Positions 7,189-14,300 of a stretch of DNA of 28,470 nt are shown one piece after another. Source of the stretch: CAWGCA01 sp963820955 (lineage in GTDB: Bacteria > Pseudomonadota > Gammaproteobacteria > Chromatiales > Chromatiaceae). The notes under the pieces are model-generated. The model had not been told where the DNA came from and made no database searches. It worked only from the letters and a program-made list of their open reading frames with translations. The stretch spans positions 1-28,470 of the forward strand of contig CAWGCA010000052.1 of NCBI GenBank assembly GCA_963820955.1. Direction: 5' to 3'. Both the position numbers and the translations under genes were made by a program. The number at the start of each line of letters is the position of its first letter. Position 1 is the stretch's first letter.

Positions 7189-7941
7189 TCAGTGCGTTTT
7201 TGGTGAGCAGGGGTTCTTAGCCGCACAGGGGTTCTTAGCTGCACAGGGGTTCTTAGCTGCACAGGGGTTCTTAGCTGCACAGGGGTTCTTAGCTGCACAG
7301 GGGTTCTTAGCTGCACAGGGGTTCTTAGCTGCACAGGGGTTCTTAGCTGCACAGGGGTTCATCGCTACATTCATTTGTGCTTTGGCGAAACCCTTTTGTT
7401 GTTCCACTACGTAGCTGGAAAGGGCGGCAAGTTCTTTCGACTCCCAGGCGAGCGCTTTGGCGCTCATGGGCCCCATCATACAGAGTTGCACCATCTCGTC
7501 GGCATGGACTGCCTTCAGCTTATGCTGATCGTCGGCCATGCGGACATAGTGAGGGTAGGGATCGGCGAAGGTGGCTTGATAAGAGGCGTTGTTGTTATGG
7601 CAGGTATTGCAGGACATGCCGTTGGTGCTCAGGCTGGTGTCTCTGAACAGCTTGCTACCCTCGGCAATGAGGGCCGCACTGTCGCCACGGTAGGGGTTAT
7701 AGTTTGGTGGTCGGTTCACGTTGCCGGCTCCGCAGGGGTTCTTTGGGGCACAAGGGTTTTTAGCCGCACAGGGGTTTTTGGCCGCACAGGGGTTGTGCAT
7801 CTTCATGGCACAGGGATTTTTCGGTGCGCAGGGATTGGTGGCGTGACTGTCGGCAAGGAGTGGCGCGCTGCTCATGACGACTGTGGCAAGGCATCCGGAA
7901 ATGATGGCGCTCAATTTCTTCTTTTGTGTTCTGTATGTCAC
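7189..7941 (-). CDS. NPC-repeat monoheme cytochrome c
   Basis: The 250-residue exported protein starts at GTG 7941 with a strong GAGGAGAT ribosome-binding site. A signal peptide with basic RTQKKK and a hydrophobic core ends near PLLADS. Six NPC motifs follow (NPCAPK, NPCAMK, NPCAAK, NPCAAK, NPCAPK, NPCGAG). Then comes a cytochrome domain of about 110 residues with one heme site, CNTCH, and methionines downstream (QLCMMGPM) that could supply the distal ligand. The C-terminus is eight NPCAAK hexapeptides and one NPCSPK. That is fifteen regularly spaced cysteines besides the heme pair. The repeat cysteines could bind soft metals such as copper, form disulfide ladders or attach to a surface; this is inference. 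The cytochrome domain resembles small periplasmic electron carriers in sulfur-oxidising bacteria. Confidence 0.9.
   Translation of the reverse strand: MTYRTQKKKLSAIISGCLATVVMSSAPLLADSHATNPCAPKNPCAMKMHNPCAAKNPCAAKNPCAPKNPCGAGNVNRPPNYNPYRGDSAALIAEGSKLFRDTSLSTNGMSCNTCHNNNASYQATFADPYPHYVRMADDQHKLKAVHADEMVQLCMMGPMSAKALAWESKELAALSSYVVEQQKGFAKAQMNVAMNPCAAKNPCAAKNPCAAKNPCAAKNPCAAKNPCAAKNPCAAKNPCAAKNPCSPKTH
7210..7353 (-). repeat. 18-bp tandem repeat coding NPCAAK
   Basis: Eight head-to-tail copies of an 18-bp unit (plus strand GGGGTTCTTAGCTGCACA) run without interruption. The last seven are identical and the first differs by one base (CCGC for CTGC). The frame is kept, so each unit adds one hexapeptide. 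The related units in the N-terminal part of the same gene (7735-7840) are much more diverged. Confidence 0.97.
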
Positions 7942-8035
7942 GGTGTATCTCCTCGGTGGAATTCCGTTAAAAAATTCTCTCTGTAATGGTAATCCTCGAG
8001 GGTTAGTCGCGTTCGGAGGCTAATCCTTACAAAAT

Positions 8036-8271
8036 AGTTTGGTTCAGTGCTGTCCCATTAAGTTGCGTTACATATAACTGGAACGCATTGATACGACAGC
8101 TCTTTCATAGTGATTAGTTGCGGCATAGACATGAATTTGAACACTGATGTTCGTCATTCCGGAAAGTGCGAAGCACTTGTCCGGAATCCAGGTTTTTCTA
8201 TGCGTTCACTGGATGCCGGATCAAGTCCGGCATGACGGTTGGAGGTTAATGGGACAGCACTGAGTTTGGTT
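8036..8271. mobile_element. 218-bp MITE with 17-bp terminal inverted repeats and 9-bp target duplication
   Basis: The element spans 8045-8262. It begins CAGTGCTGTCCCATTAA and ends with the exact reverse complement TTAATGGGACAGCACTG. It is flanked by a perfect direct repeat AGTTTGGTT at 8036-8044 and 8263-8271, the signature of a transposition event. It has no gene. Inside it, 8152-8238 is a copy of the dispersed CGTCATTCC palindrome. It fills most of the 450-bp gap between the cytochrome and GGDEF-EAL genes. The parent transposase is not in the window; a 9-bp duplication fits several DDE families such as ISAs1 or IS4, which I cannot decide between. Confidence 0.9.
8152..8238. repeat. Dispersed CGTCATTCC palindromic repeat nested in the MITE
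   Basis: The copy runs from CGTCATTCCGG to CCGGCATGACGG with internal GGAATCCAGG and CTGGATGCCGG arms. It is related to the segments at 833-862 and 16912-17068. Confidence 0.75.
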
Positions 8272-8350
8272 AATAAAAAATCGGATTACACCGGATGTTT
8301 AGTATGGTTTTGCCGGTATCAGAGGCAATGAGAGCACGGTGAACAAACTT

Positions 8351-8376
8351 AAAAAATGCCGGGATAAACGAACGGC
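8351..8376 (-). terminator. Intrinsic terminator of the GGDEF-EAL gene
   Basis: On the minus strand TGCCG, an 11-base loop and CGGCA are followed by TTTTTT. The hairpin sits 16 bases past the stop codon at 8392, a normal position for a Rho-independent terminator. Confidence 0.65.
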
Positions 8377-8391
8377 AGGCCCAGCAGCAGA

Positions 8392-11067
8392 TCAAAAACG
8401 GCTGCTTTTGATATCCATCAAACCCGGCTCACTCGAGGGATGCTGTGCTTGTAATAGCGCCTCAAACTCCACAGCCGGAACAGGCGCGGAGTAGAGAAAA
8501 CCCTGGGCATAATCGCACCCAGCGTCCATAAGCATTTGTTTCTGAACTTCTGTTTCGACGCCTTCAGCAATCACTTTTAATCCCAGTTTATGAGCCATCA
8601 CGATGATGGCTTCGGACAAAGCGATGTCATTTTTATCTTTTTCGAGATTGCGTACAAAGGATTGATCTATTTTTAAATAGTCGATATCGAACTTTTTCAG
8701 ATAGGAAAGCGATGAATAACCCGTACCAAAATCATCAATCGCAACCTGAATTCCCATATCCCGTAACCAGAGCAATATATCGGTGGTCTCCGACTCGACG
8801 TTCAACAAAAAGCCTTCGGTGATTTCAATGACAATGTTGCGGCCGGTCAGATCGATTTCACGTAGATATTTCAACCATTCGCTTTTAAAGCTGCTGTTTT
8901 CTGATCTGAACTGAATGGGGGACATGTTGACGGTTATCTGGAAATCACCGATATACTGCTTTTTCCAGATATTTACCCACTGAGCAGATTCCTTGAACAC
9001 CCAGTTGCCGATTTGATTGATCAACCCCGTATCTTCAGCTATCGGAATAAAATCAAGTGGGCTTACCATGCCTCGTTCGGGGTGATGCCATCTCAGAAGC
9101 GCCTCGGCTTTATATATTCGGTCAGTGGCTAGATCAACAATTGGTTGGAAATAGACCTCGAACTGGTTGGTCTTCAGGGCATTGCGCAGGTCGTTGGAAA
9201 GACGCAGTCTGTTCTGCGCGGCATCCTGTAACGACTGGGTAAAATAGCTGAAGCAATTTCGGCCTCTTTTCTTTGCCGCATACATCGCCTGGTCGGCATT
9301 TTTTACTAGAATATCGATGTCAGTTGTGTCGTATGGGTAGAGCGTGATTCCGATACTTCCGGATATATGTATGCTTTCTTGATTAATGATGTATTTTTCT
9401 GACAGCCGTTTAATGATTTTTGTGGCAATGTCGTCTACCTTATTCTTTCCATGCAGAGCAGGCAGTATGATCGTGAATTCGTCACCGCCTAAGCGAGCGA
9501 CTGTGTCAGAATCTCGCACACAAGCAACGATTCGTTGCCCGGTTTCCTTTAACAACTGATCACCTGCATCATGACCCAGGGTATCGTTGACTTCTTTAAA
9601 CTCGTCGAGGTCGATCAAGAGCAATGCAAGCGGAAGATTCGCGCGATTCGATTTGGCTATTTCCTGAGCGAGACGGTCATGAAACATATGGCGATTGGGT
9701 AAGCCGGTGAGCGTATCGAAGTTTGCCTGATTCCAGATCATTTCCTCGGACAATTTTCGCTCGGTCACATCATCAACCAGCGAAGCGATACCAATCACCT
9801 TCCCTCTGTGATCGACTAACGTTGTGTTATACCACTCACACATGATGGTTCGACCGTCTTTGGTGATATTCTCGTTGGTGCTGCGCTCACCGCCCTTTTT
9901 CTGGAGCAGATCTTGCCATATTGTATCAACCGCCTCCCGGGCGCTCTCTGGCACTATTGTCTCGGTGGGGTGTCGGCCAAGGGCTTCTTCTTTAGCGAAC
10001 CCGAATATTTTCTCCGCAGCCTTGTTCCAGTATATAACTTGAAAATTGACGTTCCACTCTATAACAGCCAGGGGCGTCTGTTCCCGATGCAACAACAAAC
10101 GCTGGTGCGATAATCGCAGTACTTCTTCGGCGGAATTCAAATCCCTTTCCATCGCGATCCTGAGACTGACCTCATGGGATAGGCGACGATTCCAGAAGGC
10201 GAAAATGCTCAACAACACAATGGCGACAGCCACGACCAAATAGGCCAATGTGTAATCTGTCTTCGGCACATACTTTTCTTTGATCCAGGCGTCGAGAATA
10301 ATTTGCTGCTGTCCGGCGCTGATCTTGTCTATTGCCTGGTTCAGTATGGAGACAAGCTCGGGAAGCTGTTTTTGAACACCGAATGCCAGTTTTGTATCGA
10401 ATTCAGTCTTACCAACAATTCTGACGTTATTTAATCCAAGCTCTGCGATGGTGTAACTGCATAATGCCAGGGTACACAAGAGCGCATCCACTTCGCCGGT
10501 CGAGACCGCAATCAGGCCGTTCTGGATATCGTCGACTGTAACGAAATCAATGGTTTCGTATTTTTTTTTGATCTTTGATGCATAACCGTAATCCCTTATC
10601 AGCGCAATCCTTTTATCCTCTATTCTTGTGATACTCTCGACATAGTTTTCCGTGTTACGCATCGCTATAACGATGGGGTTGGATAGATAGCTTTTGGTGA
10701 AAATAAGGTGCGACCTGAGATCGGAATCATCGGTTTCCGACAGCACGTCCACTAAACCGCTCTTTGCTTTATTGGTTGATTCTGTCCAGGTTTTGCTTGG
10801 ACTCATCACAAAATCTATCCCAGATGACTTGGATATCAATTTGAGATGTTCTGAAACGATACCAATGTATTCGCCGTTGCTATCAAATGCCTCATATGGC
10901 AACCAATTGGGGTCTCCTGTAAAAATCACATAAGGGTGAGCTTGGATCCATCGACGCTCACTCTCGCTTAACTCTAACTTCTGTGCGGATGCAGATGCCA
11001 AGGCTGAGATGGGTAGTGAGAGAAAGAGAAAAATTGATATGAGGCCGAGGCTTATGTTTTTTTTCAT
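8392..11067 (-). CDS. Periplasmic-sensing SBP-PAS-GGDEF-EAL c-di-GMP enzyme
   Basis: The 891-residue inner-membrane protein has five parts. A signal peptide covers 1-26. A family-3 solute-binding domain at about 33-265 faces the periplasm. One membrane helix is at 273-292. A PAS domain lies at about 325-440. A GGDEF domain follows at about 445-610, with GGDEF at 527-531 and an RDSD inhibitory site at 518-521, and then an EAL domain at about 625-870. The EAL catalytic features are present: EAL at 655-657, DDFGTGYSS at 778-786 and EGVETE at 835-840. Both the diguanylate cyclase and the phosphodiesterase signatures look intact, so the balance would depend on ligand binding and PAS input. The ligand is unknown; domains of this kind often bind amino acids. 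It is transcribed divergently from uvrA across a 242-bp gap. Confidence 0.95.
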   Translation of the reverse strand: MKKNISLGLISIFLFLSLPISALASASAQKLELSESERRWIQAHPYVIFTGDPNWLPYEAFDSNGEYIGIVSEHLKLISKSSGIDFVMSPSKTWTESTNKAKSGLVDVLSETDDSDLRSHLIFTKSYLSNPIVIAMRNTENYVESITRIEDKRIALIRDYGYASKIKKKYETIDFVTVDDIQNGLIAVSTGEVDALLCTLALCSYTIAELGLNNVRIVGKTEFDTKLAFGVQKQLPELVSILNQAIDKISAGQQQIILDAWIKEKYVPKTDYTLAYLVVAVAIVLLSIFAFWNRRLSHEVSLRIAMERDLNSAEEVLRLSHQRLLLHREQTPLAVIEWNVNFQVIYWNKAAEKIFGFAKEEALGRHPTETIVPESAREAVDTIWQDLLQKKGGERSTNENITKDGRTIMCEWYNTTLVDHRGKVIGIASLVDDVTERKLSEEMIWNQANFDTLTGLPNRHMFHDRLAQEIAKSNRANLPLALLLIDLDEFKEVNDTLGHDAGDQLLKETGQRIVACVRDSDTVARLGGDEFTIILPALHGKNKVDDIATKIIKRLSEKYIINQESIHISGSIGITLYPYDTTDIDILVKNADQAMYAAKKRGRNCFSYFTQSLQDAAQNRLRLSNDLRNALKTNQFEVYFQPIVDLATDRIYKAEALLRWHHPERGMVSPLDFIPIAEDTGLINQIGNWVFKESAQWVNIWKKQYIGDFQITVNMSPIQFRSENSSFKSEWLKYLREIDLTGRNIVIEITEGFLLNVESETTDILLWLRDMGIQVAIDDFGTGYSSLSYLKKFDIDYLKIDQSFVRNLEKDKNDIALSEAIIVMAHKLGLKVIAEGVETEVQKQMLMDAGCDYAQGFLYSAPVPAVEFEALLQAQHPSSEPGLMDIKSSRF

Positions 11068-11309
11068 AGGGTACGACTTGTGATCGAAACGTCATTGGGT
11101 CTGAAATATCAATATCTTAACACTTATTCTATATCTCACAATGTCTTTGTATTCTGCCCCAAATGAGGCTTACAATTAGCAGATCCAATCCCCGCAACCT
11201 TGTATCTCGAATTCAACCAAAGCGATTGGAATCCTCGTTTTGCCATCGCTGCATCGATACACCTCTCTTAAATTGATAGGGGCTCCTTGGCGATTGAAGT
11301 GAGCTGTTC

Positions 11310-14300
11310 ATGTCAAAACCTGTAATCAAGATTATCGGCGCACGCCAGAACAACCTGAAGGGATTTGACCTGGATATTCCACTGGGAGAACTGGTGGTGT
11401 TGACGGGTGTTTCTGGATCGGGAAAGTCTTCTCTGGCCTTCGATACAGTGTACGCCGAGGGTCAGCGACGCTATGTGGAAACCTTCTCGCCCTATGCCCG
11501 GCAGTTTCTGGATCGTATGGACCGGCCGGCGGTAAATCGTATCGACGGCATTCCACCGTCCATTGCTATCGATCAGACCAACCCGGTTCGTACCTCACGC
11601 TCTACGGTCGGCACCATGACGGAGCTGAACGACCACTTGAAACTGCTGTTTGCACGCGCCGCTCAGTTGTTTTGCCGCGGCTGTGGGCGACAGGTCCGGC
11701 GCGATAGCACCAGCAGTATCGTGGAGACGATCAATACCGTCGACACCGAGCGGTTGATGGTGACCTTCAAGGTCGAGTTTGAGGACGCGGCGAACCGCGA
11801 CAAGGTGCGTGGCTTTCTGGCCAGCCAGGGGTATACGCGGATCCATGCCGAGAGCGATACGGCTATCGAAGTGATTCAGGACCGGCTTCGTCCGGACAGA
11901 GATCCACAACGCCTGGTCGACGCGCTGGACAACGCCCTGCATATGGGCGGTGGACGGGTGCAGATATATCCCATCGATGCGGACCGCCGGTTGGGTGTGG
12001 CACTGAAATTCTCAACCGATCTGCACTGCCCGGATTGCGATTTCCACTATCGCGAGCCACAGCCCAATCACTTTTCGTTCAATTCAGCGCTGGGGGCATG
12101 CCCGACCTGCCGTGGTTTTGGGCGGATCATCGGCATCGACCCGAATCTGGTTGTTCCGGACGAAAGAAAGACCCTCGCCGAGGGCGCGATAAAACCGCTG
12201 CAGTCCGACAGCTATCTTGACAGGCAGGGGGATCTGATGCGCGCTGCCAGACGCCGCGGCGTTGCCACCGATGTGCCCTGGTGCGATCTACCGGACGAAC
12301 ACAGGGAGTGGGTTTGGCGCGGAGACCCAACCGGCAAGCGCTACAGCTGGCATGGGATGAACGGATTCTTCGATTGGTTGGAATCGAACAGCTACAAGAT
12401 GCACATCCGCGTGCTGCTGTCGAAATACCGAGCTTACAACCCCTGCCCGGATTGCGGCGGCGCACGCCTGCAGCTCGAATCGCTGCTGCACCGAATCGGC
12501 AATCGAGATCAGGCTGATGCGGTATTGGCGCCGGCCCAACGCCACAGGCCATTGGCTGCGGCGCTGAGTGTGGGGACGTGGCAGAGTCTTCCGGGGCTGA
12601 ACCTGCACGATCTGATGCTACTGCCTATCGACAAGCTGGTGCGGTTCTTTGCCGATCTGAGCCTGCCTGCTGGAGTGAACCAGGCCACGGACCTGATGTT
12701 GGGCGAGATCCGAGCCCGCCTGGGTTACCTGCAGACGGTCGGGCTGGGTTACCTGACACTGGATCGTCAGTCGCGCACACTGTCCGGCGGCGAGGTGCAA
12801 CGGATCAACCTGACCACCGCGCTGGGCACATCCCTGGTTAACACCCTGTTCGTCCTGGATGAACCTTCCATCGGTCTGCACCCGCGTGATATGCGGCGTA
12901 TGGTTACCGTGTTGCATCGGCTGCGTGACGCCGGCAACTCGCTGCTGGTGGTAGAGCACGATCCGCAGGTGATGCTCGCGGCGGACCGCATTATCGATAT
13001 CGGCCCCGGTCCGGGTGAACATGGCGGTGAGCTGGTATTCCAGGGCACACCCAAACAGTTATTACGCAGCCGCCGCTCGCGAACGGCCGATTACCTTTCC
13101 GGCCGTGAGCAGATAACCCCTCCACCGCAGGCGCTGCAAACCGACGGCACTCCAGTCGAAATAATCGTTCGTGGTGCCGCCGCGCACAATCTCAAGGACA
13201 TCGACCTCGTGCTGCCCCTGCACCGGCTGGTCTGTGTGACCGGCGTGTCCGGTTCCGGCAAATCGACGCTGATTCATGACGTGCTGTACAACGGCGTGGC
13301 CAAGCTGAAAGGCCACCCAAATGAACCACCCGGGGCGCATGACGGCATCGACAATGTGGACGCCATCGATGATGTGGTACTGCTGGATCAATCCCCGATC
13401 GGCAAGACCTCGCGCTCCAACCCGGCCAGTTACGTCGGTGCTTTCGATGCTATTCGCAAGTATTTTGCCAGACAGGAACTGGCCAAAAGCCGCAAATACA
13501 CTGCCGGCACATTCAGCTTCAACGCCGGCAATGGTCGTTGCCCCACCTGCCGTGGCACGGGTTTCGAACATGTCGAGATGCAGTTTTTGAGTGACGTGTA
13601 CCTGCGCTGCCCGGACTGCAACGGCAGCCGTTACCGGCGGTCGGTGCTGGCAGTAACGACATGCGGTAAATCCATCGCTGATGTGCTGGCGATGACAGTC
13701 ACCGAAGCGATCAAATTTTTCACGGAACAACGCGATGTAGTGCGGGCACTGGCCCCATTGGAATCTGTCGGCCTCGGTTATTTGCGGCTCGGTCAGCCGG
13801 TGCCGACACTCTCCGGTGGTGAGGCCCAACGGCTGAAATTGGCTGGCTATCTGGTCCGGGCGGCGAAACGAAAAACCTCTCCCAGGGGCCTGCTCTTTCT
13901 GCTTGACGAACCGACCACCGGACTGCACTTTGATGACGTCAAGGTGTTGTTGAAGACCCTCCGGCGCTTGACCAGCGGTGGCCATTCCGTGGTGGTGATC
14001 GAACACAATATCGATGTCATGCGCGCCGCGGACTGGCTCATAGACCTGGGCCCGGAAGGGGGTGACAAGGGCGGTGAAATCGTCTCTACCGGTACGCCGG
14101 AAAATATCGCAGCCTACCCGGGGAGTCACACCGGAGCGGCACTGCGTCGCTATCAAGAGGATCTGAAGCAACTCCAGAAGAGTGCCGCCGCCTGCATCAG
14201 GCCACCAGCGCCCGACGGCGACAAGCAGCACCGGTACGACCGGATCGAAATACACGGTGCGCGCGAACACAATCTGAAGAACATTGATGTGACGCTGCCG

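Noticed and set aside
7074..7352. N-terminal extension of the DUF6969-like protein with LRTPVQ repeats
   Set aside because: It is another frame of the NPC-coding tandem repeat on the same strand and runs across the cytochrome stop and its terminator-like hairpin; family similarity begins after the ATG at 7073.
7210..7353. CRISPR-like array
   Set aside because: The units are contiguous with no spacers, 18 bp long, and keep a reading frame, so it is a coding tandem repeat.
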